From Leminorella grimontii ATCC 33999 = DSM 5078 (GTDB lineage: Bacteria > Pseudomonadota > Gammaproteobacteria > Enterobacterales > Enterobacteriaceae): a stretch of DNA of 64,000 nt. The notes under the pieces are model-generated. The model did not search any database. It was not told where the DNA came from and was given only the letters and a program-made list of their open reading frames with translations. The position numbers were made by a program, and so were the translations under genes. Positions 1 through 8,826 of this stretch are shown one piece after another. The stretch lies in assembly GCF_000439085.1 (NCBI RefSeq), contig NZ_AUUA01000011.1, positions 62,001-126,000 on the forward strand, given 5' to 3'. The first letter of the stretch is position 1. Every line of letters begins with the position of its first letter.

Positions 1-317
1 TTAGTGATGGTTGGGCACGAGGGCACCGTGACAAAGTCGCAGCGCACGTTGACGTCGCTCAGGCGCGTGCTCAGCACACGGGCCGCTTCGTCCATCCCGG
101 TTAGCCCCACCAGGCGGGAACCGCCGCCCAGCGCCGCAATGTTCATCGCCACGTTCGCCGCGCCTCCGGGCCGGTCTTCCACCGTATTCACCTTAACGAC
201 CGGTACCGGCGCTTCCGGCGATATGCGGCTGGTCGGCCCGTGCCAATAGCGGTCAAGCATAACGTCGCCCACCACCATAACGTTGGCGCGACTAAAATCG
301 GGTAACATGACTTTCAT
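1..317 (-). CDS. hldE: Bifunctional heptose-7-phosphate kinase / heptose-1-phosphate adenylyltransferase HldE, N-terminal part
   Basis: This is the first 105 codons of HldE; the rest lies beyond the window's left edge. HldE makes ADP-D-glycero-beta-D-manno-heptose for the LPS inner core in the cytoplasm. The visible part belongs to the N-terminal ribokinase-like kinase domain: it opens MKVMLPDF, has [11 protein letters not shown] near residue 15, the [14 protein letters not shown] segment near residue 30, and the [11 protein letters not shown] substrate-binding motif near residue 50. It closely matches E. coli HldE from memory. The start is the ATG at 317, and lpxL is divergent about 200 bp away. 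In E. coli hldE sits beside glnE; here glnE is more than 21 kb away. Confidence 0.95.
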   Translation of the reverse strand, partial: MKVMLPDFSRANVMVVGDVMLDRYWHGPTSRISPEAPVPVVKVNTVEDRPGGAANVAMNIAALGGGSRLVGLTGMDEAARVLSTRLSDVNVRCDFVTVPSCPTIT

Positions 318-513
318 CCCAAACTCCAAAAACGAGGACAGCGTGAATGGCAAAAGTTTATCATAACCTCGCCTAACGCTGCGCTTCTTTAATTATTTGA
401 ACGCGTCATGCTCAGATTCCGGGTGCGCCTAAACAATAATCAATTTGGCCCAAAATAGGCATTAAATGAAAATATAGTTACACTAAGCGGACTGTTTTCA
501 ATAAACTTTCGTT

Positions 514-1452
514 ATGGCAAAGAATCACGTTCACCCACACTTTACTCGCGACCTTCTGCATCCGCGCTACTGGACTCTGTGGCTGGGCATCGGTGCGCTA
601 TACGCCGTTACGCTATTGCCCTATCCGGTTATCAACGCCTTAGGCAGAAGAATTGGTCGTCTAGCTATGCGCCTGATGAAGCGAAGAAAGGCAATTTCGC
701 GTCGTAATCTTGAGCTTTGTTTCCCTGACGACAGCGAGTCACAGCGGGAAGAATGGCTGATTCGAAACTTTGAATCGACGGGCATGGCCATTTTAGAAAC
801 CGGCATGGCCTGGTTTTGGCCAGACTGGCGCATTAAGCGCTGGAGCAAAGTTCAGGGCTACGACTACCTGCTGAAAGCAGCGCAGGAAAAGCGCGGCGGC
901 ATCGTTATCGGCATCCACTTTCTCACGCTGGAGCTGGGGGCGCGAATTATCGGCCTTTATACGCCAGGCGTCGGCGTTTACCGCCCGCACGACAACCGCC
1001 TGATGGACTGGCTGCAAACCTGGGGCAGGCTGCGCTCTAACAAATATATGCTCGACAGGCGCGACATTAAGGGCATGATCCGCTCGCTAAAGCAGGGCGA
1101 GCTGCTGTGGTACGCGCCGGATCACGACTACGGCCCGCGCAACAGCGTATTTGCGCCGTTTTTCGCCGTTGAAAAAGCGGCCACCACGATCGGCACCAGC
1201 ATTCTGATGCGCGCGGCAAATCCGCAGCTCATTCCCTTTACGCCAATGAGAAATCGCGACAACAGCGGCTATACGGTGGTTATTGACGCGCCGCTGGAAG
1301 GCTTCCCGATGGACGACCAAACGGCAGCGGCGGCCTTTATGAATCAGGCGATTGAAAAGCAGATCGCCATCGCGCCAGAGCAGTACATGTGGCTTCACCG
1401 CAGGTTCAAAACGCGCCCGGAGGGCGAGCCTTCGCTGTATAAGTGCGCCTGA
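514..1452 (+). CDS. lpxL: Lipid A biosynthesis acyltransferase (LpxL/LpxP family)
   Basis: The 312-residue protein adds a secondary acyl chain to Kdo2-lipid IVA at the inner membrane. Family marks are an N-terminal hydrophobic anchor (about residues 20-45), a catalytic HFLTLE motif (HX4E) near residue 140, RNLELCFP near residue 65, the YAPDHDYG block near residue 205, and the C-terminal [17 protein letters not shown]. The overall sequence is closer to LpxL (lauroyl transferase) than to the cold-induced LpxP, but the two are hard to separate without a tree. Location beside hldE supports a role in LPS synthesis. The ATG at 514 gives the normal family length (about 306 residues). Confidence 0.88.
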   Translation: MAKNHVHPHFTRDLLHPRYWTLWLGIGALYAVTLLPYPVINALGRRIGRLAMRLMKRRKAISRRNLELCFPDDSESQREEWLIRNFESTGMAILETGMAWFWPDWRIKRWSKVQGYDYLLKAAQEKRGGIVIGIHFLTLELGARIIGLYTPGVGVYRPHDNRLMDWLQTWGRLRSNKYMLDRRDIKGMIRSLKQGELLWYAPDHDYGPRNSVFAPFFAVEKAATTIGTSILMRAANPQLIPFTPMRNRDNSGYTVVIDAPLEGFPMDDQTAAAAFMNQAIEKQIAIAPEQYMWLHRRFKTRPEGEPSLYKCA

Positions 1453-1458
1453 CTACCA

Positions 1459-1477
1459 GGGGACGGATACCGTCCCC
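1459..1477. terminator. Hairpin between convergent lpxL and autotransporter gene
   Basis: An 8-bp perfect stem (GGGGACGG/CCGTCCCC) with an ATA loop lies 7 bp after the lpxL stop and 14 bp from the autotransporter stop. It has no clear T-run on either side, so it may be a weak bidirectional terminator or an mRNA 3'-end stabiliser. Confidence 0.45.
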
Positions 1478-1491
1478 CTACCTCTTTCCGC

Positions 1492-4400
1492 CTAAAAACG
1501 GTACCTGACGGCCAACGACGCGGACGTGTCGCTATATCCATCGTCGCCCAACCGCTGTCCTATATTTCCCCATAAATCCCATCGGGCGCTCAATGCGCCC
1601 TTGACGCCGACTTTTAGCTCGCCAACGTTGCGATCGCCCTGCTGCCGAACCGCTACGCCGTCCAAGGCTACCGCCGTCGGTTTTCGGTTATACAACCAGT
1701 TGGCCTCGACATAGGCGGTAAACCGCGCCGCATCGCCTCTATCCTCACGGCTTACGCCTCGGCGAGAAAGCTCGACGCCGACCCGCGTCTGGAACGCATC
1801 ATCGTTCAGGCTCTTAACGACGGTGCCATTACTCTCCGTATGGTCGTCGGCCTTAATGCCGCTCCACACTGCCTGAAGCTGCGGCGTCAGCGCCAGCTCG
1901 CCGGTTGCGCTTTCGCTAACGACGTAGCGATAGCCGGATTCCACCGACGCGCTGTAGCCGTTAATGTTATAGCGCTCATCGGATAACCCCTGACCGCCCA
2001 CGCTGGCCTTGAACCAGCTATACTGCAGCCAGGCGTCAAGGTAAGCCCCGCGCTGCGCTGCGGCGTTCTGCCGCCAGGTGCTGTAAATGCCGGTTGAATA
2101 ACCGTTCAGCGAACCTTTGGCGTCATAGCCGCTCATCGTCGATCCGGTACTGCTGCTGGTATGGCCGTACCCCGCCATTACGCCGCCGGACAGGCTGCCT
2201 TCACCACCGACCGGCAAGGAAAACAGGTCGCCGCCGCCCTGAACGACATAGCGATTAGTCTGAGTTCGCAACTGCCCGCTATCATCGCGAGAACGCGTAT
2301 GGCCGCCAACCTGCCGTAGCCACATGCCGCCGTTTTTCTCACCGATGTCTCTATCCGTCAGGCGAAGCGCAAACAGCGTACCGGCGGCTGCGGCGTTAGC
2401 CACATAGCTTCCTGCTTCCGGCCTGACGACGGCGTCTTGCTGATTAAGAACCGAACGCAAATACCAGTTTCCGTCGTTCTCGCTCGGCGTTCCCCGATAG
2501 AGAAAGTAGTCATAGGCACCGGCCACGGGGCGATTGGCCAACGTAAAGACGCCGTCCGACTTCCCCGCGACGGATACAATCTGGATGCCGTTAACCGTAT
2601 GTCCGCCCTTTCCCCCCGCGTTATTCACCACAACCGACGTGCTGCCGCCGCTGTCGCCTAAAATAACCAGCCGGTCGGTCGCCGAATCGTCGCCCGCCAG
2701 CGCCGCGCTCAGCGCTAACGCACCGCCTTCGCCAAGGTAGTTGCCTTTCACTATCAGGCGGCTGTCGGGGTCTACGCTCGCCATCACAATCCGGCCCGCG
2801 TTATTTAAATCACCGCCGACGGTAAAGCTGCCGGTTTGCCGATCGGCAAATTCAGGCAGCGCATCGGCCACCGCCAGCGTCCCTCGGTTGTTAACGCTGC
2901 CGTTCACCTGCCCGTAGCCACCGAGCGTTGCACCGGCCAAAACGTCTATCTTGCGGCTGTCCAGCGTAACGTCGGGATGGCCGTCGTCGCCGACAATCAG
3001 CGTCCCTTCGCTGACCGTGGTGTCGCCCTGATAAGACTGGCTTTGGCTGAACGTTAGCGCCCCGGAGCCCATCTTATTTACTACGCCTTCGCCGCTGACA
3101 GCGCCAAGATACCGTACGTCGTCGGCGCGATTGAAGGTCAGTATGCCGTGGTTGACGATATTTCCGGCGACGCTGCCGCTATTGCCGCCGGCGCCCAGCC
3201 GCAGCTCGCCGCCGTTAATGACGGTATCGCCGCTGTAAGTGTTGTTGCCGGTAAGGGTAAGCAGATTGCTTCCCGCCTGCGTTACCTGCCCGCTGCCGCT
3301 AATCGTACCGCCGTAGGTCAAATCGCTGCTGCGATTAAAAACCAGCGCCGCGTCGTTGACGATGTCGCCGATGACGCCGCCCGTCGAGCCGCCGTCGCCG
3401 AGCTGAAGAACGCCTTCAGCTACCGTAGTCGTTCCGACAAAGTCGTCGTCTGCGCTTAAAATCAGCGTACCGTCGCCGGTCTTTTTCAAACTACCCAACC
3501 CGCTAATTTGGCCGGAAAACAGCGTCGTTCCCCCTTCGTTGTGCTGCGTCAACAGCCCTTGACCGAGGATTATCCGCCCGGAACCGTTCAGTTGATGGAT
3601 AAGCTGATCGGCTTCGCCGGTTATCAGCATAGCGCCGTCACTAATTTGCACCCGCGCGCTGTCGGCAACGGCATTTTCTGCCTCCAGCCGCAAAATGCCG
3701 CCCTGAATCAGGGTGTCGCCGGTATACTGGTTTTGCTTTGACAGCACCAGCGTACCCTGCCCGGCCTTGGTCAAAGACTTACCGTCCCAGCCCGTGGCGC
3801 CGTTTTCCGCGACGTCCAGCAGCACGACGCCCAGATTAAAAAACTCCCGCTGGTCGCTTAGCGTAAAGGTACCGTGCGCCTTTTCCGGCGTGCTGGTATA
3901 GCCTTCATACCAGGTCAGGCTCAGGCCGATATCGTAGTACTGCCGAAGAGGATCTACACCGCCGGTAAACGTCACGTAGTCAACCGGCGACGCTGCGCCG
4001 CCCATGCTGATGGATGAAAAGTCGCCGGACAGCCGTCCCGGCGCGGAGGTGCCTATCACCTGAAACGCCGCCCGTCCCATACTCGCCACGTTGTTGGTTG
4101 GCGATAGAGAAAGCCCGCCCAAAACAAACGTCGAGTCGCTCCCCAACGCGGCCGAATTGGCGCTGATAATAGGTTGAGAGACGCCGGAATTACCGTCGGC
4201 CAAAAGGCTTAATTGGCCGTTCATCGTAAATTGGCCGCCAACGTCCAGGCGGGCGCTTCCCTCTATCGAAGTCGTCGCGCCGCTTTGGGTAACGACGTCG
4301 CTAATAACGGAGAATTCTCCCTGCTGGGCAAACGCCAGCTCGCCGGAGTTAACCTCCACGCGGCCCATGGAGGAGTTATCCCCGGTCAACATTGCGGCAG

Positions 4401-7263
4401 CGCTGCCGTCCTGAGTCAGCGTTCCGCCGCCGGCAAACGTATTGCCCATGGAGCCGGGAGAGAGAAAGCTCAGCGTTAGCGTGGCATCGTTTGTGACTAC
4501 GCCACTACCCAGTGCGTTTGCGCCATTAAGAATAAGCACGCCGCCGTTAATCCACGTTCCGCCGCTATAGTCGCTGTCGCCTGAAAGCGTTAGCGCCCGC
4601 GTCCCCTCTTTAATAAATGCCCCGGTTCCGGAGATTGCACCGGCAAACAGCGCATCCGTACGCGCGTCCACCGTTAGCGCAGCGCTGCCTAAAACAACGC
4701 CGCCGCTCCCGGTCAAATCGCCTATACGCTGGGAAAAGCCGTTCAGATTCAGCGCGCCGTCACCGTCGATAAACACGTCGGAGCCGCCGAGCGCGTTCGC
4801 AATGCCGGTTTCCACCGTTCCCTGATTAATCAGCGTTGGCCCACCGTAGGCGTTCACCTGAGAAAGCACCAGCGTTCCCGCACCCTCTTTAGTTAACGTT
4901 TTGCCGTCCCAGCCGCTGGCAAAGACGCCGCTGCGGTCGCCCAAGGCGACGTCGACATTAAAACGATCCGCGGCGTTCGCCAGCGTAAAAATGCCGTTGC
5001 CGTTTTGCTCATCGGCAAGCCAGGTCAACTCAAAGCCCACGTTGTAATCCTGCCCGTTAGCGCTCTTTCCTCCATAAAGCAGAACGTAGTCAACGCTGCT
5101 GTTCGCGCCGCCCAGATTAACGGAAGCGAAATCGCCGCTGATGCCGCCCGCGGCGGCGGTATGAATCAGGGTGTATTGCGTCGACGTTAGCGCACTGGCG
5201 GTATTCGGCACGTTAGGCCCCAAACCAGTCACGTTTAGCGCGCCGTCGAGGCTAGCGATATTGGCGTTAATCAGCGGATCGGCGCTGCCTAAAGCCAGAT
5301 TTAGGGCTGAGCCGGACGACTGGGTAAATTGCCCGTTCACCGCCAGCGACGCCGTATCGGACAAGCTGGTGGCCGCACCCGAGGCGGTCATATAGTTGCC
5401 GGCGGTGGTAAAGGCGCCGCTTTGCGCTAACGCCAGCTCCCCGCCTAAAACGCTTAAGTTTTGTACGCCCGAGCCTGTACCGGTTAACGACAGCGAGCCC
5501 ACGCCCGCTTTAGTAAACGTGCCGTCACCGCTGAGCGTTCCGGTTATCGTATTCGTTGACGACGTCGTCACTATCCCGCCCTGGCTGCCAACAGTCACGT
5601 TATGGTTCAGGCTAAAAGAGTCCAGCAGCGACAGCGTCGCATTGGCATGGTTTAGAGTGACGTCGCCGACGTCATTGCCAAGGCTCTCGCTGCGCCCTAT
5701 CGCCAGCGTACCCGCGTTGATTAGCGTTCCGCCGCTGTAGGTGTTCACTCCCGTTAGCGTAATCAGCCCGTCGCCAGTTTTCTCTAACGCATAGCCATTA
5801 CCGCCGTCGCCAATCGACCCGCTGATGGTGCCGGTATAGCCGGAAAATACCGCCGTCACGCGCGCATCTCCGGTGAGCGTCACCGGGCCGCTTACGTTTG
5901 GGCCGCTGTCGAGGCGCAAAGCGCCGAGTCGACCGAATCCCGGATCGTCCCACCCTTGTCCTTCAATATACAGGGCGCTGCTAAAGTTCCCTGAACTGCC
6001 GAACCACAGCGTGCTGTTGTTCTCAACAAAATAGTGCGCCAGCGGCGCCGGGCTGGACGAACCGATGCGCAGGCGCACGTTGTTGCCGACGACGATGTTG
6101 CCGTAAAACTCGCTGTCGCCGTTACTAAACGAATAGTAGGACTCGCCCCTTACGCCGGTGCCTTTAAACAATAAAACGCCGCTGCCGAAGACGCGATCCG
6201 TTAAGTCCAGAGCGCCGTCAGAACGGAAGAAAGAGACGATGCCGTCAGCCTGAATATGCGCCTGCTGTAAATCCCCCACGATCCCGCCGTCGCCTATTTG
6301 AAGCTCTGCGCCCAGGGCAACCTCCACATTGCCGCTATTTGCATTCAGATTCCCCGTCAGCGTTAGCTTTCCCTGATTAACGGAAATGGAGGGAGATGAA
6401 TTTCCCATATACACATCTCCCGCCAGAGTCCATGCCAGTCCGTTCATTTCCAATGACGAAAAGCCTGAAATCACACTGCTTACGCCGCCGATACTGCCGC
6501 TTCCCGCCAAAACGATGCGGTTACCGGTCCCGCTGCTGTTGACGTCGCCGACAACCGTAGCGCCGTCGTCCAACAGCAACAGGTTGTTATTACCGCTGAT
6601 ATCAACGGCGGTTCCCGCCGTTCCTAATATCATTCCCTGATTAATGACCGTATGGCCGCTGGAAGCGATATGTACGCCGGCGTTTCCGGCAATGATGCCG
6701 CTACTTTGGTTAGTAAACGTAGACGCGGTATCGGTCGTTATCTCAAGCCCCACGCCCGACCCCTCAATGCGTCCTGCATTGCTTAACGAATAGCCGCCGG
6801 ACGAAAACAAAATCCCGGTGCTGCCAACAATGGAGCCTCCCGCCTCATTAACGATTGAACCGCCGTTAAGCAGGGCTATACCGACGCCGCCGACCGAAAT
6901 GCTGCCGCTGTTGGTAATTTGCGCCCCATTGTTGGTTGCTGAAAGCAGGTGAATACCGTCTGCTGCGGCAACCACGCTGCCCTGAACGTTCAATTGCCAA
7001 TCCTGCGAGCTATCGCCGTCAATGCCGTTGCCTGCGGCTGTCTGAATTAGCGAACCGTTCGGCAGTACAAAATCAAACTCGCCGGGAGCGAACGATTGAA
7101 GCGTAACCGTGGAGGAAGAAGAGGGAAGCGTAGTTTCAGCACCAACGAGAGGCGAAGCGAAGCCGATTGAAATCAGCACCGCCAGCGCTAGAGGCGACAC
7201 CGTAAAAGCCGCTGATAAATCGGTCCTGTTTATACGTTTTTTACCTTCATAACTATGCCGCAT
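1492..7263 (-). CDS. Large autotransporter (type Va secretion) with autotransporter-associated repeats
   Basis: A 1923-residue outer-membrane autotransporter, probably an adhesin. A signal peptide covers about residues 1-42 (ending near LVGA). The passenger is a long beta-helix with many autotransporter-associated strand repeats of the GxGxLTLSGxNTYSGGTxINxGTL type. A pertactin-like autochaperone segment (NWYLRS) lies near residue 1590, and the barrel runs from about residue 1644 to the terminal aromatic SLAVRYRF. A module of about 190 residues occurs twice, offset by about 372 residues: it includes SGDF(A/S)S, the SxVDYV block and the WDGK(T/S)LTK repeat, near residues 704-790 and 1076-1165. 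There are almost no cysteines, as expected for a passenger. The ligand cannot be inferred. Confidence 0.9.
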   Translation of the reverse strand: MRHSYEGKKRINRTDLSAAFTVSPLALAVLISIGFASPLVGAETTLPSSSSTVTLQSFAPGEFDFVLPNGSLIQTAAGNGIDGDSSQDWQLNVQGSVVAAADGIHLLSATNNGAQITNSGSISVGGVGIALLNGGSIVNEAGGSIVGSTGILFSSGGYSLSNAGRIEGSGVGLEITTDTASTFTNQSSGIIAGNAGVHIASSGHTVINQGMILGTAGTAVDISGNNNLLLLDDGATVVGDVNSSGTGNRIVLAGSGSIGGVSSVISGFSSLEMNGLAWTLAGDVYMGNSSPSISVNQGKLTLTGNLNANSGNVEVALGAELQIGDGGIVGDLQQAHIQADGIVSFFRSDGALDLTDRVFGSGVLLFKGTGVRGESYYSFSNGDSEFYGNIVVGNNVRLRIGSSSPAPLAHYFVENNSTLWFGSSGNFSSALYIEGQGWDDPGFGRLGALRLDSGPNVSGPVTLTGDARVTAVFSGYTGTISGSIGDGGNGYALEKTGDGLITLTGVNTYSGGTLINAGTLAIGRSESLGNDVGDVTLNHANATLSLLDSFSLNHNVTVGSQGGIVTTSSTNTITGTLSGDGTFTKAGVGSLSLTGTGSGVQNLSVLGGELALAQSGAFTTAGNYMTASGAATSLSDTASLAVNGQFTQSSGSALNLALGSADPLINANIASLDGALNVTGLGPNVPNTASALTSTQYTLIHTAAAGGISGDFASVNLGGANSSVDYVLLYGGKSANGQDYNVGFELTWLADEQNGNGIFTLANAADRFNVDVALGDRSGVFASGWDGKTLTKEGAGTLVLSQVNAYGGPTLINQGTVETGIANALGGSDVFIDGDGALNLNGFSQRIGDLTGSGGVVLGSAALTVDARTDALFAGAISGTGAFIKEGTRALTLSGDSDYSGGTWINGGVLILNGANALGSGVVTNDATLTLSFLSPGSMGNTFAGGGTLTQDGSAAAMLTGDNSSMGRVEVNSGELAFAQQGEFSVISDVVTQSGATTSIEGSARLDVGGQFTMNGQLSLLADGNSGVSQPIISANSAALGSDSTFVLGGLSLSPTNNVASMGRAAFQVIGTSAPGRLSGDFSSISMGGAASPVDYVTFTGGVDPLRQYYDIGLSLTWYEGYTSTPEKAHGTFTLSDQREFFNLGVVLLDVAENGATGWDGKSLTKAGQGTLVLSKQNQYTGDTLIQGGILRLEAENAVADSARVQISDGAMLITGEADQLIHQLNGSGRIILGQGLLTQHNEGGTTLFSGQISGLGSLKKTGDGTLILSADDDFVGTTTVAEGVLQLGDGGSTGGVIGDIVNDAALVFNRSSDLTYGGTISGSGQVTQAGSNLLTLTGNNTYSGDTVINGGELRLGAGGNSGSVAGNIVNHGILTFNRADDVRYLGAVSGEGVVNKMGSGALTFSQSQSYQGDTTVSEGTLIVGDDGHPDVTLDSRKIDVLAGATLGGYGQVNGSVNNRGTLAVADALPEFADRQTGSFTVGGDLNNAGRIVMASVDPDSRLIVKGNYLGEGGALALSAALAGDDSATDRLVILGDSGGSTSVVVNNAGGKGGHTVNGIQIVSVAGKSDGVFTLANRPVAGAYDYFLYRGTPSENDGNWYLRSVLNQQDAVVRPEAGSYVANAAAAGTLFALRLTDRDIGEKNGGMWLRQVGGHTRSRDDSGQLRTQTNRYVVQGGGDLFSLPVGGEGSLSGGVMAGYGHTSSSTGSTMSGYDAKGSLNGYSTGIYSTWRQNAAAQRGAYLDAWLQYSWFKASVGGQGLSDERYNINGYSASVESGYRYVVSESATGELALTPQLQAVWSGIKADDHTESNGTVVKSLNDDAFQTRVGVELSRRGVSREDRGDAARFTAYVEANWLYNRKPTAVALDGVAVRQQGDRNVGELKVGVKGALSARWDLWGNIGQRLGDDGYSDTSASLAVRYRF

Positions 7264-7377
7264 TGTTTATCCAGAGATAAAGGGCTCCATATATGAAGCG
7301 TAGATATAAAGAGGGGGTTTTCAAACGGCGGCAGATAAAAAAGCGAAGCCCGAATAGAGAGTTAGTTTTTTGTTGAT

Positions 7378-7401
7378 AAAAAAGCCTCTGATTACAGAGG
7401 C
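7378..7401 (-). terminator. Rho-independent terminator of the carbamate kinase gene
   Basis: On the minus strand a GCCTCTG/CAGAGGC stem with a TAAT loop is followed by six U residues, 37 bp after the carbamate kinase stop. It ends the fdrA-ylbE-ybcF transcript before the autotransporter promoter region. Confidence 0.85.
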
Positions 7402-7437
7402 TCATTTTGGAAAGGTTACAAAACGCTTTTCATCTCT

Positions 7438-8343
7438 CTAGGCTAAGCGAATGCAGGTACCCTTTTCTTCGCGAACGATCGCCAAGGCGTCCTTCAGCGC
7501 ACCGATAAACGCCTTTTTGCCCGTCTTCTCCACGAACTCAATGGCCGCTTCGGCTTTCGGCCCCATGGCGCCGTCCGGCGCGGCGAAAGGCCTCAGCTCG
7601 TCAGGCGTAACCTGGCGCAGCGCTTTGGCCTGCGGCGTGCCCCAGTCCTGATAAACCGCATCGGCGTCGGTCAGGATCATCAGGTACTCCGCGTTCAGCT
7701 CACGCGCTAGTAGGGAAGCGACCAAGTCTTTGTCGATCACCGCCTCAACGCCCCTGTATCCCTCTTCCCCTTCAATCATGGGAATACCGCCGCCGCCGCA
7801 GCAGATAACAATATGTCGCTTATCGAGCAGCAGCCTGATGGCTTCGCTATCCTGAATGCTTTGCGGCGCAGGTGAAGGAACAACCCGACGCAGGTAGTTG
7901 CCGTCAAGCTTCATCTGCCAGCCGTACTGGCGCTCAAGATCCTTCTGGCGCTCCGGCTCGTAGACCGGGCCGATATACTTGCTGGGCGTGTCGAAGGCGG
8001 GATCGTTTTTATCGACCACGACGCGCGTCAATATCGTCGATACCGGGCGCGCATTCGCATTTTGCGACAGCCGCTGCGCCAGCATATAGCCGATCATGCC
8101 CTGACTTTCCGCGCCGAGAATGTCCAGCGGATAAGACGGCACCGCTTCATACGCCAGGTTTTGCAGCGCCAGTAGCCCAACCTGCGGCCCGTTGCCGTGC
8201 ACAATCACAATGCGATAGTGTTCGGCCAGCTCGCCTATTGCGCTGGCTATCTTAGCGATACTTTTATACTGATTATCGGCGGAGAGTACTTCTCCCCGCT
8301 GGAGTAACGCGTTACCCCCTAAAGCAATCACTAGTGTTTTCAT
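7438..8343 (-). CDS. ybcF: Carbamate kinase of the oxalurate pathway (YbcF/AllK)
   Basis: This cytoplasmic kinase converts carbamoyl phosphate and ADP to ATP, ammonia and CO2, the energy-yielding last step of anaerobic ureidoglycolate breakdown. Amino-acid-kinase family marks are KTLVIALGGNALLQRGE at the start, VHGNGPQVGLL near residue 50, ICCGGGGIP near residue 205 and LTDADAVY near residue 245. It matches E. coli YbcF (AllK) more closely than ArcC from memory, for example in the C-terminal GTCI. The start is the ATG at 8343; an upstream in-frame extension lacks family similarity and was left out. It lies downstream of fdrA and ylbE but is separated from ylbE by nearly 500 bp of palindromic repeat DNA. 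Confidence 0.93.
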   Translation of the reverse strand: MKTLVIALGGNALLQRGEVLSADNQYKSIAKIASAIGELAEHYRIVIVHGNGPQVGLLALQNLAYEAVPSYPLDILGAESQGMIGYMLAQRLSQNANARPVSTILTRVVVDKNDPAFDTPSKYIGPVYEPERQKDLERQYGWQMKLDGNYLRRVVPSPAPQSIQDSEAIRLLLDKRHIVICCGGGGIPMIEGEEGYRGVEAVIDKDLVASLLARELNAEYLMILTDADAVYQDWGTPQAKALRQVTPDELRPFAAPDGAMGPKAEAAIEFVEKTGKKAFIGALKDALAIVREEKGTCIRLA

Positions 8344-8510
8344 TTGAGTGCTCTTTTTATAAGTCCGTTTTGTTGAGAAAGGCATAACATCAGCCAATTG
8401 ATAAACAATCCTAATCAAGCTCAGCGGATATTCCGGCCGAAAATACACTGCGCTAATATAGCCACCGTGCTCGGCCGGAAGAGCGCCTGTATTAAGCTTG
8501 GGTGCGCGGC

Positions 8511-8705
8511 GGGCCTAGCCCTCCTACGGGCCGTTATAAAGCCCTTCGGGCTTCACCCATCAGTGCCAGCGCAAGCGCTGTTCAAACCGGCTTTGCCGGT
8601 TTGTCGTTGGCTTACGCCAAGTCGACCCCAACGGACAACGCCTTTAGGCGTTGAACAACACGAAGTGTTGGCCCGTAGGGCGAGCAAAGCGAGTAGCCCT
8701 CTCCC
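8511..8705. repeat. Mosaic of small palindromes (multi-hairpin repeat element)
   Basis: The outer arms are inverted copies (CTACGGGCC near 8524-8532 and GGCCCGTAGGG at 8670-8680). Between them are at least six small hairpins: AGCCC-TTCG-GGCT, AGCGC-AA-GCGCT, AAACCGGC-TTT-GCCGGTTT, TTGGC-TTAC-GCCAA, CAACGCC-TTTA-GGCGTTG and CAACAC-GAA-GTGTTG. The core from about 8553 to 8605 resembles the extra segment inside the ERIC element at 26020-26073 (shared CCAGCGCAA, CGCTGTTCAAA and TTTTGTC-like parts). It looks like a dispersed repeat; I do not know a name for it. Confidence 0.65.
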
Positions 8706-8781
8706 TCCGATTAACTCTGTAGGCTCGATCCAAGACCTTTATCATCAATCTCTGGCATAGCCTGTAGCTAAAGGCCCTCCT

Positions 8782-8807
8782 TCCTTCACCCCGCATGGGG
8801 TGAAGGA
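8782..8807. terminator. Strong hairpin after ylbE
   Basis: An 11-bp perfect stem, TCCTTCACCCC/GGGGTGAAGGA, with a GCAT loop lies 20 bp after the ylbE stop. There is no U-run, so it may protect the 3' end of the fdrA-ylbE mRNA or be a repeat unit rather than a terminator. Confidence 0.45.
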
Positions 8808-8826
8808 GAGGCCCGGAGTAAGCTGC

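Larger units (their letters stand above)
8344..8826. other. Intergenic region between ybcF and ylbE, filled with hairpin repeats
   Basis: No gene is supported in these 483 bp. They hold a chain of small palindromes (8511-8705) and a separate 11-bp-stem hairpin (8782-8807). An open frame on the plus strand here reads through the palindromes and is not protein-like. Confidence 0.7.

Noticed and set aside
8511-8705. CRISPR array
   Set aside because: The hairpins differ in sequence and spacing, and there are no regular spacers or cas genes.
8398-8760. 120-codon plus-strand frame between ybcF and ylbE
   Set aside because: It reads through the chain of palindromes and has no protein-like features.
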